Assembly: GCF_016135805.1 (NCBI RefSeq)
Contig: NZ_JADWOX010000001.1
Location: 248,001 to 312,000 of the forward strand
DNA: 64,000 nt
From: Caulobacter hibisci
GTDB lineage: Bacteria; Pseudomonadota; Alphaproteobacteria; Caulobacterales; Caulobacteraceae
Direction of reading: 5' to 3'
Within the stretch, counting starts at the first letter, position 1. Each line of letters begins with the position of its first letter. The notes beneath the pieces were generated by a model. It worked only from the letters and a program-made list of their open reading frames with translations. It did no database searches and was not told the origin of the DNA. A program made the translations under genes and the position numbers. Shown piece by piece: positions 52,199 through 59,632 of this stretch.

Positions 52199-53707
52199 AT
52201 GTCCCATCTCACCCGCCGCGGCCTGGTCGCCGCCTCGGCCGCCCTGGCCCTGGCGCGCGCCGACGCCGTGCTTGGGCTGGAGATGGACCGCAAGGCGGGC
52301 CTCGATCCCTTCGCGCTCGGCGTCGCCAGCGGCGACCCGAGTCTCGACGGCTTCGTGCTGTGGACCCGACTCAGCGCCGATGGCGCGCCGCTGGATGCGC
52401 CCTCTGTGCCGGTGACCTACGAGGTCGCCGAGGACGAGGCCTTCGCCCGCATCGTCCGCAAGGGCCGGCGGGCGGCCTCGCCCTCCCTGGCCCACGCCGT
52501 GCACGTCGAGATCGCCGGCCTGCGCCCCGGCCGGCCCTATTGGTACAGGTTCCACGCCCTGGGCGCGGTCAGCCCGGTCGGCCGCACCGCCACCGCCCCG
52601 TGCCAGGCCAGCCACGCACGTATCGCGGCGACCTCGTGCCAGCACTTCGAGCTCGGCTGGTTCACCGCCTATCGCGACCTCGTCGCCGCCGCGCCGGACC
52701 TCGTCGTCCAGCTGGGCGACTACATCTACGAGAACAGCTACGCCCAGTTTCCCAAGGTCCGCATCTTCGACGGTCCCGAGCCCATGGACCTGGCCGGCTA
52801 TCGCCGTCGCCACGCGCTCTACAAGTCCGACCCCGACCTGCGCGAGGCCCATCGCCTGCTGCCCTGGGCGGTGACCTGGGACGACCACGAGGTCGAGAAC
52901 GACTATGCGGATCTCGCCAACCTGAAGGCGCTGGAGGCGCCCGTCTTCGCGCGCCGCCGCCAGGCCGCCTACCAGGCCTATTTCGAGCACATGCCGGTGC
53001 GGCCCAGCCTGTGGGCGCCCAGGCTCTATCGCCGCCTGGCCTGGGGCGACCTCGTCAGCCTGCCGATCCTCGACGGCCGCCAGTATCGCTCGACCCAGGC
53101 CTGCAACGGCCCGCGCCAGGCCGGCAACCGCCCGCGTCGCGACTGCCTCGAGCTCGAGGCCCCCGACCGCACCATGCTCGGCCCGGGCCAGGAGGCCTGG
53201 CTGGCCGACGGCCTCAAACGCGAGACCGCCCGCTGGACCCTGCTGGCCCAGCAGACCCCGATCGCGCCGATCGAAACTCCGGAGGGTGTGATGTCCGACC
53301 AGTGGGACGGCTATCCCGCCGCCCGCCGCCGGCTGATCGGCGCCCTGACCCAGCCGGCCGTCCGCAATCCCGTGACCCTGGGCGGCGACATCCACGCCTT
53401 CCTGGTCGCCGACCTGCATGCGACGCCCGAACGGCCGGAAACGCCAGTGGTCGCCACCGAGCTGGTCACCACCTGCCTGGCCGCCAGCCACGCGCCGCGC
53501 GCCCGCTACGGCGAGGCCCGCTCCCGCAACCCGCAACTGCGGTTCGCCGACATCGAACGGTCCGGCTATCTGCTGCTCGACGCCCGGCCCGACCGGCTGG
53601 AGGTCGACCTGCGCGCGGTCTCCGATCAGGCCGATCCAAATGCGACGACGTCCAGCCTCGCCCGCTTCGTCGTCGAGGACCGGCGGCCCGGCGCACAAGG
53701 CGCCTGA
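52199..53707 (+). CDS. phoD: PhoD-like alkaline phosphatase/phosphodiesterase
   Basis: A 502-residue protein. The N-terminus LTRRGLVAASAALALARADA is a Tat-type signal, as usual for PhoD. Metal-site regions of the family are visible: ATSCQHFELGWFTAYRDL, LVVQLGDYIYENSY, AVTWDDHEVENDY, LLAQQTPIAP and VTLGGDIHAFLVADL. PhoD enzymes use Ca2+ and Fe and release phosphate from mono- and diesters, including lipids and teichoic acids. It lies 25 bases after the receptor gene, so the receptor may import its product or substrate. Confidence 0.92.
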   Translation: MSHLTRRGLVAASAALALARADAVLGLEMDRKAGLDPFALGVASGDPSLDGFVLWTRLSADGAPLDAPSVPVTYEVAEDEAFARIVRKGRRAASPSLAHAVHVEIAGLRPGRPYWYRFHALGAVSPVGRTATAPCQASHARIAATSCQHFELGWFTAYRDLVAAAPDLVVQLGDYIYENSYAQFPKVRIFDGPEPMDLAGYRRRHALYKSDPDLREAHRLLPWAVTWDDHEVENDYADLANLKALEAPVFARRRQAAYQAYFEHMPVRPSLWAPRLYRRLAWGDLVSLPILDGRQYRSTQACNGPRQAGNRPRRDCLELEAPDRTMLGPGQEAWLADGLKRETARWTLLAQQTPIAPIETPEGVMSDQWDGYPAARRRLIGALTQPAVRNPVTLGGDIHAFLVADLHATPERPETPVVATELVTTCLAASHAPRARYGEARSRNPQLRFADIERSGYLLLDARPDRLEVDLRAVSDQADPNATTSSLARFVVEDRRPGAQGA

Positions 53708-53798
53708 AAGATCCCGGCGATTGTTTCGGCCCGGTGATGGTGCTGCACAACTCTGACCTTAGGAGCCCTCCTTCGCTCATCCTGGACGAAGAGGCTCC

Positions 53799-56147
53799 AT
53801 GGCCGTCGCATCGCTTGTCATTCTGGCCGCCATGGCCGCGCCGGCCGCCGACACAGCGGCGACGCCTACGGACGTTTCCGGCGTCGTGGTCTCGGCCGCC
53901 AAGCGTGGCGAGGCCCTTGGCGGCCAGGCGCCGCTGGTGGCCTACGACCCCTTGCAGATCCAGGCCTTCGGGGCCGCCACGGTCGACGAGCTGATCGAGC
54001 TGCTGGAGGCCCAGACCACCAGCGCCCGCGGCGGCTCGCCGGTGTTCCTGATCAACGGCCGGCGGATCTCCGGCTTCCAGGAGTTGCGCGGCCTGCCGAC
54101 CGAGGCCATCGAGCAGTTCCAGATCCTGCCCGAGCAGACGGCCCTGTCCTACGGCTACAGCGCCGACCAGCGGGTGGTGAACATCATCCTGCGCGAGCGC
54201 TTCCGCTCGCTGTCGGAGCAGGTCGACGCCGAGCGGCCGGAGGGCGGCGGGCGCACGGTCGGGACCTCGCGGACCAACGCCCTGCGCATCCAGGGCGGCA
54301 ATCGCTGGTCGCTGGGCCTGGACCTCAAGAACCAGTCGGCTCTCTATGAAGATGAGCGCGACATCGACCGCTCGGAGACCGGCGAGACCACGGCCGGCCG
54401 CACGCTGGCGCCCCGTATCCGCCAGGCCCAGCTGCAAGGCGTGATGAAGCGCGACCTGACCGACAAGGTCGGCCTGACGGTCAGCGGCGGCCTCAAGTCG
54501 GTGGATGAGGTCAGCCGCCTGGGCGACGGCGCGGACGGCCTGTCCGCCACCCTGCAAAAGCAGACCAAGACCACCACGGCCGATCTCGGCGCCCTGGCCG
54601 ACGGCTTCCTCGGCGCCTGGGCCTGGACCGGCAGCCTGGCCTATCAGCGGATCGACACCGACTCCGCCACCGATCGCGAGACCTCGGCCGATCCGACCCG
54701 CGCCTCTTCCGTGGCCCAGAGCGTCAAGGGCGACCTCGTCACCAACGGCGCGCTTCTGTCGCTGCCAGCCGGTTCGCTGCGGGTCTCGCTGAAGGCCGGC
54801 GGCGAGCATTCCAGCCTGGAGAGCCAGAGCATCGACCTCACCAAGCGCGAGGTCTCGCGTGATCAGGGTTCGGTGCAGGCCAGCGTCGACCTGCCGCTGA
54901 CCGCCGCCGGCGACGGCCTGGGCGACCGGATCGGCGCGGTGTCGGCCAACTTCAACCTCGCCGCCGCCCAGGTGTCGGACTTCGGAACCCTGCGCACCCT
55001 GGGCGCGGGCCTCAACTGGACCCCGGTCGAGAAGCTGGTGTTCACCGGCGACTACACCACCAAGACCACGGCCCCGACCCTGTCGCAGCTGAACGATCCC
55101 GACGAGACCACGCCTAATGTCGCGGTGTTCGACTATCTGACCGGCAAGACGGTGTCGGTCACCCAGCGCAGCGGCGGCAATGCCGACCTGGAAGCGCCGG
55201 AGAACCGCATCCTGCACTTCGGCGTCAATTGGACCCCGACGTCCAAGCACGCTCTGCAGATGAACCTGAACTGGACCCGCACCGAGGTGCTCGACGGGAT
55301 CACCAGCCTGACTGGCGTCACGGCCGGCCTGGAAGACGCCTTGCCCGAGCGCTTCACCCGCGCCCTCGACGGAACCCTGACCAGCATCGACACCCGCCCG
55401 ATCAACATCGCGCGCGAGGTCAAGGAAGAGGTCGCCTGGGGCTTCACCTTCTCGCAGGCCTTCGGCAAGCCGATGCAGTTCCCGCCGCGCCAGGGCTTTG
55501 GCCCGCCCGGCGGCGGTCCCCCGGATGGCGGGCCTCCGCCAGGCGAGGGAGGCGGTCCGCCTCCGGGCGACGGCGGCGGGCCTCCGCCCGGCATGGGCGG
55601 TCCCGGCGGGCCTCCCGGCGGCGGTCCGGGCGGTCGGCGTCCGGCCGCGAACATCCGGCCGGGCCAGGGCATGCTCAACGTCTCCCTGACCCACACCTGG
55701 CGGCTGAAGGACGAGGTGACGGTCCGCGACGGCTCGCCGGTGCTCGACCTGTTGGACGGCGACTCGATCTCCGGTTCCGGCGGCGAGCCCGAGCACGAGG
55801 TCAAGCTGCAGGTCGGGGCCTCGCGGCGCGGCGTCGGCGGCTTCGTCAACGCCAAGTGGGAATCGGGCACGGTCACGAAAGGCGAGGGGACCACCCCGGA
55901 CTACCGCTTTGGCGACCTGGCGACCGTGAACCTGCGGCTGTTCGCCGACCTCTCCCAGCGGCGCGAGTGGGTGCAGAAGCAGCCCTGGCTGCGCGGCGTG
56001 CGGGTGACCGCCGAGGTCACCAACCTGTTCGACGCCCGCACCCGGGTGACCAGCAGCGACGGCAGCCTGCCGCTGACCTACCAACCCGACTATCTCGACC
56101 CGCTGGGCCGCGTGTTCCGCGTCGGCGTGCGGAAGATCATGTTCTGA
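53799..56147 (+). CDS. TonB-receptor-like outer-membrane protein with Gly/Pro-rich insert
   Basis: A 782-residue protein with a short signal (VASLVILAAMAAPAAD). A plug-like region has ATVDELIELLEAQTTSARGG, VFLINGRRISGFQELRGLPT and VVNIILRERFR, as in TonB-type receptors. A barrel follows. Near residues 560-618 a Gly/Pro-only tract (FGPPGGGPPDGGPPPGEGGG and onwards) interrupts it, probably as an extracellular or periplasmic loop. No clear TonB box is seen. The gene is 91 bases after the phosphatase gene and may be cotranscribed with it. The cargo is unknown. Confidence 0.82.
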   Translation: MAVASLVILAAMAAPAADTAATPTDVSGVVVSAAKRGEALGGQAPLVAYDPLQIQAFGAATVDELIELLEAQTTSARGGSPVFLINGRRISGFQELRGLPTEAIEQFQILPEQTALSYGYSADQRVVNIILRERFRSLSEQVDAERPEGGGRTVGTSRTNALRIQGGNRWSLGLDLKNQSALYEDERDIDRSETGETTAGRTLAPRIRQAQLQGVMKRDLTDKVGLTVSGGLKSVDEVSRLGDGADGLSATLQKQTKTTTADLGALADGFLGAWAWTGSLAYQRIDTDSATDRETSADPTRASSVAQSVKGDLVTNGALLSLPAGSLRVSLKAGGEHSSLESQSIDLTKREVSRDQGSVQASVDLPLTAAGDGLGDRIGAVSANFNLAAAQVSDFGTLRTLGAGLNWTPVEKLVFTGDYTTKTTAPTLSQLNDPDETTPNVAVFDYLTGKTVSVTQRSGGNADLEAPENRILHFGVNWTPTSKHALQMNLNWTRTEVLDGITSLTGVTAGLEDALPERFTRALDGTLTSIDTRPINIAREVKEEVAWGFTFSQAFGKPMQFPPRQGFGPPGGGPPDGGPPPGEGGGPPPGDGGGPPPGMGGPGGPPGGGPGGRRPAANIRPGQGMLNVSLTHTWRLKDEVTVRDGSPVLDLLDGDSISGSGGEPEHEVKLQVGASRRGVGGFVNAKWESGTVTKGEGTTPDYRFGDLATVNLRLFADLSQRREWVQKQPWLRGVRVTAEVTNLFDARTRVTSSDGSLPLTYQPDYLDPLGRVFRVGVRKIMF

Positions 56148-56175
56148 TCCCTCGCCGCGCGGCAATTTTTTAGGC

Positions 56176-56271
56176 CGTCATCCGGAAAGTCCGCAGGGCT
56201 TATCCGGGACCCGCGTTGCGCCGGCCTCTGGGTCCCGGCTCTCCGCGCTGCGCGCTGCGGCCGGGATGACG
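56176..56271. repeat. Intergenic palindromic repeat element (type 4)
   Basis: The edges CGTCATCC (56176) and GGATGACG (about 56264) are reverse complements, and inner arms GGGACCC/GGGTCCC and CCGCGCTGCGCGCTGCGG add hairpins. It lies after the stop of the receptor-like gene and before the VOC-type gene and could terminate transcription. This is a dispersed-type repeat distinct from the other three in the window. Confidence 0.7.
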
Positions 56272-56375
56272 ATGAGTAGAGGCTATCGTTCGCTGTGCGA
56301 TCGGTCGGTGATCACGCGTGGCGCCCGGCCCGCGCCTGCGGACAATGCCAGCGACTTTCAGCGGGCGATCCTTCG

Positions 56376-56810
56376 ATGAGCGGCTTCAGCTACGGCTTCC
56401 ACCACGGCGGGATCAGCGTCCCCGACCTCGACGCCGCCATCGAGTGGTACGGTCGCGTTCTCGGCTTTTCGCTGGAGCGCCGCTTCCCGATCCCGACCAT
56501 CCCGGCCGAGGTGGCGATGATCGCCAACGGCGACCTGCGGATCGAGCTGTTCGAGGTCCCCGGCGCCGCGCCCCTGCCGGACGATCGCCGCATTCCCGAC
56601 CGCGACGTCCACACCCACGGCGTCAAGCACGTGGCCTTCGTCGCACCGGACGTCGTCGCCCTGACCGAGGAGCTGAAGGCCCGCGGGGCCGACATCGTCT
56701 GGCTGAAGGTGATGCCGCACGCCACGGCCTGCTTCATCCGCGACCTGGCCGGCAACCTGATCGAGTTCGTGCAGGGACCCGTCCCGACCGGCGAGTCGGG
56801 GCGCCTGTAA
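56376..56810 (+). CDS. VOC-superfamily (glyoxalase/dioxygenase fold) protein
   Basis: A 144-residue protein. It starts at ATG 56376 and has the paired beta-alpha-beta-beta-beta modules of the VOC fold. Metal-binding candidates are His in HHGGISVPDLDAAIEWYGRV, the Glu of LRIELFEVPGAA, His in THGVKHVAFVAPDV and Glu in LAGNLIEFVQGP. Such proteins include glyoxalase I, methylmalonyl-CoA epimerase and fosfomycin-resistance enzymes; the first two are the most likely readings. It is the last chromosomal gene before the integrated element. The 56295 in-frame start is ignored, as it has no ribosome-binding site and no family match. Confidence 0.85.
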   Translation: MSGFSYGFHHGGISVPDLDAAIEWYGRVLGFSLERRFPIPTIPAEVAMIANGDLRIELFEVPGAAPLPDDRRIPDRDVHTHGVKHVAFVAPDVVALTEELKARGADIVWLKVMPHATACFIRDLAGNLIEFVQGPVPTGESGRL

Positions 56811-56871
56811 GGCCGCGCGAAGGCGCGCTCTGAGCAGAGGTAATATCTCGTCGCGATGTCTGGGACTGGTC

Positions 56872-56902
56872 GGGACCCAAGCCTTTCAAGGGCTTGGGTC
56901 CC
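56872..56902. terminator. 12-bp stem-loop next to the tRNA-Thr fragment
   Basis: GGGACCCAAGCC (56872-56883) and GGCTTGGGTCCC (56891-56902) form a perfect 12-bp stem with a seven-base loop. It directly follows the 3' end of the tRNA-Thr fragment (minus strand), where a tRNA terminator would stand, and also follows the VOC gene on the plus strand. A U-rich tail is absent on both sides. Confidence 0.6.
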
Positions 56903-56904
56903 GA

Positions 56905-56951
56905 TGGTGCCGCCGGGCAGGATTGAACTGCCGACCTCAGCCTTACCAAGG
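56905..56951 (-). other. 3' fragment of tRNA-Thr(GGU): attachment site of the integrated element
   Basis: The minus strand reads the end of a tRNA gene: anticodon stem-loop CCTTGGTAAGG (anticodon GGU), variable loop, T arm GGCAGTTCAATCCTGCC, acceptor 3' strand CGGCGGC and CCA (56905-56907). The 5' half (acceptor GCCGCCG, D arm) is missing: beyond 56951 the sequence is unrelated. Integration in a tRNA 3' end leaves such a copy at one side, and the integrase is adjacent. The intact tRNA-Thr should lie at the far end of the element, on the same strand, beyond 64000. Confidence 0.85.
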
Positions 56952-56974
56952 TAGATATCGAAACTTGCTACCCC

Positions 56975-58036
56975 TTACGCCGTAAGGGATTGCCGCGCTC
57001 CGGAAATCGACCTCCCATCAATCTCCCAACCGGCTCGCTTGACCGCTTTCGCCAAATCGGGGCTGGCGGTATGGACGTAGCGGAGAACCATCGTCGCTGA
57101 TCGCCAACCGCCCTGGCTCATCAGGAAGGTCAGATCGCGCGTCACGGCGTAGGCCCAAGTCGCCCAGGTGTGGCGAAACAGGTGGCAATGGACCGGGCGG
57201 AAGGTCAGCGCGCCGGCGTCTACTTCTGCCTTGGTCAGCCGCTTGCCGGTCGGGCTATGGCGTGCGCAATGGCGCTTGAGCATGAGGTTCACGGCGTCGT
57301 ACTCGTGCCAGGGCTCGCCGGCCTTGTTGCGGAAAACGAGGGCCTGGGCCTCGTCCAGTCGGTCGGGGAGCATGGTGCGGGCCCGACGCTGCAGGTCAAC
57401 ACCCCGGGGATATTCCTTCTTGGTGTCCCAGAACACGACCCGGTGGCCATCTGGAGAAACGTCGCGCCACTCAAGGCCCAATGCCTCGCTCGCCCGGCAA
57501 CCGGTGGCGAGATAGAAGGTCACCAGGCGCCCCAGGTGCTCGGGGAGGAAGCCCAGCAGTATCGCGGCCTCCCTCGGCGTGAGGTAGTCGACCCGTTGGC
57601 CGGCGCCCTTGGGCTTGGCGAATTTGACCGGGTCGCACAGTTTGGGCGCCGAGAAGTTCATGACGGCGGAGATCGGGGTGTAGACCTGCCGGATCATGGT
57701 CGCGGGCGCGGCGCCTGGCTTCATGCGCTTGGCCAAACGGTCGACGAAGTTTTGGTCGATGTCGGAAAGCTTCGTGAGGCCGATCTCAGCCAGCAGCGGC
57801 GTCAGGTGGTCGGTCGGCTTGTCCGCCTCCATATAGACCGTGGCCGCCTCGGCGAAGGTCGCTACCGCCTTGTCGCCGTAGACCGAGCGCTTGAAGAGGT
57901 CGGCCTCGAGCTGCGCCCGGATTGCTTCGGCTTCGGCTTTGATGCGAGTGCGAGAGCTCTGGTCAACACGTCGCCCTTGGACCGTGCCGCGGATGTGCCA
58001 GATGCCGTTCGGCCGGGGGTAGAGATTGAGCGGCAT
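56975..58036 (-). CDS. Tyrosine recombinase/phage-type integrase
   Basis: A 353-residue enzyme. N-terminal arm-binding and core-binding regions lie at about 1-150. The catalytic domain has Arg in ATGCRASEALGLEWRDV, His-x-x-Arg in HCHLFRHTWATWA, a Trp/Arg helix in SQGGWRSATMVLRY and the nucleophile Tyr in VLRYVHTA. It inserts the element at the tRNA-Thr 3' end beside it. Its start overlaps the excisionase-like gene, so the recombination genes form the promoter-distal end of the element's minus-strand chain. Confidence 0.95.
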   Translation of the reverse strand: MPLNLYPRPNGIWHIRGTVQGRRVDQSSRTRIKAEAEAIRAQLEADLFKRSVYGDKAVATFAEAATVYMEADKPTDHLTPLLAEIGLTKLSDIDQNFVDRLAKRMKPGAAPATMIRQVYTPISAVMNFSAPKLCDPVKFAKPKGAGQRVDYLTPREAAILLGFLPEHLGRLVTFYLATGCRASEALGLEWRDVSPDGHRVVFWDTKKEYPRGVDLQRRARTMLPDRLDEAQALVFRNKAGEPWHEYDAVNLMLKRHCARHSPTGKRLTKAEVDAGALTFRPVHCHLFRHTWATWAYAVTRDLTFLMSQGGWRSATMVLRYVHTASPDLAKAVKRAGWEIDGRSISGARQSLTA

Positions 58037-58206
58037 TGCGGGGTCAGGACTTCCTTCAGGGCTTCGTACTGGGTGTGGGTCAGGCGCCGGCGGCGGCCGG
58101 CGCGCATGCAGAGGGCGTGCTGGTCGATGACCCGCCGAATAGTGCGCAGGGGAAATCCCAGGCGCGCGGCGGCCTCAACATCGGAGATCGCGTCGGGCTC
58201 AGCCAT
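57862..58206 (-). CDS. Excisionase-like small DNA-binding protein
   Basis: A 114-residue frame whose first 56 residues look like a winged-helix excisionase or MerR/AlpA-type binder (AISDVEAAARLGFPLRTIRR, then LTHTQYEALKEVL). The remainder runs 175 bases into the integrase gene in another frame, so the real end may be different or the overlap is genuine, as in some phages. It should promote excision with the integrase. Its start overlaps the stop of the next gene upstream by eight bases. Confidence 0.6.
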   Translation of the reverse strand: MAEPDAISDVEAAARLGFPLRTIRRVIDQHALCMRAGRRRRLTHTQYEALKEVLTPQCRSISTPGRTASGTSAARSKGDVLTRALALASKPKPKQSGRSSRPTSSSARSTATRR

Positions 58207-58519
58207 GGCCCGCCTCCGCCGCCAGTTGGTCAGCCGGGCTTACGGACTGGTCAGCGATCAAGGATTCCTTGACTACTGGGCTGGAGCACTTTGCATTTTC
58301 TGCAATTTGCCCCCCGACCAAGTTGTTTGCAGATTTTGCAAGAAACCCCTCTGCGCGAACGGCGGCTAGGATCTCAGAAGCAGCGCCCTCGACGCCGACT
58401 AGGCCAAGCCCCATGTGAACAGGCCCGATCTTCTGGCCGTTCGGAAGCACCTGCTGCCAGGTGTTCTGCCGCACGTGCTTTTGGATGATGCCGGCGATCT
58501 CTTGCTCACTCAGCGCCAT
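58199..58519 (-). CDS. Hypothetical element protein (106 aa)
   Basis: ATG at 58517-58519 begins MALSEQEIAGIIQKHVRQNT. The reading frame is open further upstream, but this start follows AAGG and fits the overlapping chain of the element. The C-terminal half contains IGPVHMGLGLVGVEGAASEI. It is soluble with no recognised domain. It overlaps both neighbours by a few bases. Confidence 0.65.
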   Translation of the reverse strand: MALSEQEIAGIIQKHVRQNTWQQVLPNGQKIGPVHMGLGLVGVEGAASEILAAVRAEGFLAKSANNLVGGQIAENAKCSSPVVKESLIADQSVSPADQLAAEAGHG

Positions 58520-58886
58520 TGCTGGGGCCTTTCGATTGGAGACTGATTTCCGGCCTGCTGCCGGAAAGCGCAGATCTGAAGAACTCATCTTCTTTCCTGC
58601 GTATGGCATCGGCCATTCGGTTTCGCATCTTTTTCATGATCGCCGGATGGACGTACATAGCATCACCAGCCACGTAGCAGGCTGGGTCTCGTACAAGCCT
58701 CATCCGAGTGCGCTTGCCTTGAGCGTGACGACGCTTGGAGCGCGAAACTGACCGGCAATCAGACCAATCCTCGCGAGGAGCAGACAGGGCGTGAACAGTT
58801 TCGATTATCTCGCTGGGTCCGCTAAACTTCGGGACTGTTTTCATGGTGCTCATAATTGAGCGCAGCGTGAGAATTTCCTCAGCCAT
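58506..58886 (-). CDS. Hypothetical basic element protein (126 aa)
   Basis: ATG at 58884-58886 has GGAG eight bases upstream and overlaps the stop of the preceding gene. The protein is rich in Arg/Lys (DCRSVSRSKRRHAQGKRTRM), which suggests nucleic-acid contact. No domain is recognised. The C-terminal part (MKKMRNRMADAIRRKEDEFF) is a probable helix. Confidence 0.6.
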   Translation of the reverse strand: MAEEILTLRSIMSTMKTVPKFSGPSEIIETVHALSAPREDWSDCRSVSRSKRRHAQGKRTRMRLVRDPACYVAGDAMYVHPAIMKKMRNRMADAIRRKEDEFFRSALSGSRPEISLQSKGPSNGAE

Positions 58887-59112
58887 CACTTTGCTCCTCA
58901 GCCAGGGCTTGGCGGCCGGCGTCGGTCAACTCGTACCCGGAGCCCTCCTCATGCTCGAACGGGCTGAGCATGCCGCGCTCCACCAAGGCATTGCAGATGC
59001 GCAGATCAAACACGTCGTGCGGGATGAACACCACGTCGTGGTTCGAGCCAGAGAACAGTTTCATTATCCGCTGTTGACCGGGTCGGAGATCGGTCATCTT
59101 CTCTCTAGCCAT
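58879..59112 (-). CDS. Hypothetical element protein, winged-helix-like (77 aa)
   Basis: A GGAGG stands nine bases before the ATG at 59110-59112. The chain DLRICNALVERGMLSPFEHE, followed by YELTDAGRQALAEEQ, looks like the second half of a winged-helix (MarR-like) domain. The match is weak and the protein is too short for a full regulator. It overlaps both neighbours by a few bases. Confidence 0.6.
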   Translation of the reverse strand: MAREKMTDLRPGQQRIMKLFSGSNHDVVFIPHDVFDLRICNALVERGMLSPFEHEEGSGYELTDAGRQALAEEQSDG

Positions 59113-59380
59113 TAGCAGGGCCTCCGGTGATGTCGTCGGAACACGGAAGCCCTCGCGCCCAGGCGAAAGCTTCGGATCGGGCCGCTTCCATGGTTGAGGC
59201 CTTCAGGGCGAAGGTGTGGTCCCAATCGCCGGTGTCGGCGAAGACTTCCATGGACCCGTCCGGCTCGTAGTGGATTTGGAGGCTGACGCCGCAGCACACC
59301 CATTCCTCGACTGGGCAGCCGCACTCCTCGTCGGGATAAGCGGCCTCAAGCCAGGCATCTTCGAAAGCGGCGACGGCCAT
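59105..59380 (-). CDS. Hypothetical element protein (91 aa)
   Basis: The ATG at 59378-59380 is directly preceded by a G-rich ribosome-binding site (GGGGGAGTAG). Three or four cysteines near the start (EECGCPVEEWVCCGVSLQIH) could bind a metal. A beta-rich middle (DGSMEVFADTGDWDHTFALK) follows. No family is recognised. Confidence 0.6.
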   Translation of the reverse strand: MAVAAFEDAWLEAAYPDEECGCPVEEWVCCGVSLQIHYEPDGSMEVFADTGDWDHTFALKASTMEAARSEAFAWARGLPCSDDITGGPANG

Positions 59381-59629
59381 CTACTCCCCCCCCCTACCAA
59401 GGGCGGAGGCCTGGGCGCGGCGCGCGGCGCAGCTCTTACAGACCCAGCCTTCCTCGATCCGCTTCCAGCCTGCCTTTTTGGCGTCGGCGTAGAGGCTGCG
59501 AATGACGGCCGCCGCCCCCTTCAGGGTGTCTTCCGCGAGGTCCATCGGACCAGCGTTGACGTCTGACCAGCAGTTCTTGCGGTCGGCTTCGCATCGATCC
59601 TCACACCTGAGTTCGATCCAGGTCCCCAC
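59381..59629 (-). CDS. Hypothetical element protein with cysteine pairs (82 aa)
   Basis: The protein has two Cys groups: RCEDRCEADRKNCW near the start and VCKSCAARRAQ near the end, compatible with a zinc-binding module. Its end carries a nine-G run (59386-59394), so the C-terminal residues depend on an exact repeat count. Function is unknown. Confidence 0.6.
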   Translation of the reverse strand: MGTWIELRCEDRCEADRKNCWSDVNAGPMDLAEDTLKGAAAVIRSLYADAKKAGWKRIEEGWVCKSCAARRAQASALGRGGE

Positions 59630-59632
59630 GGC

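Noticed and set aside
56905..56951. Complete tRNA-Thr gene
   Set aside because: Only the 3' half is present. Upstream of the anticodon stem the sequence does not form a D arm or the acceptor 5' strand.
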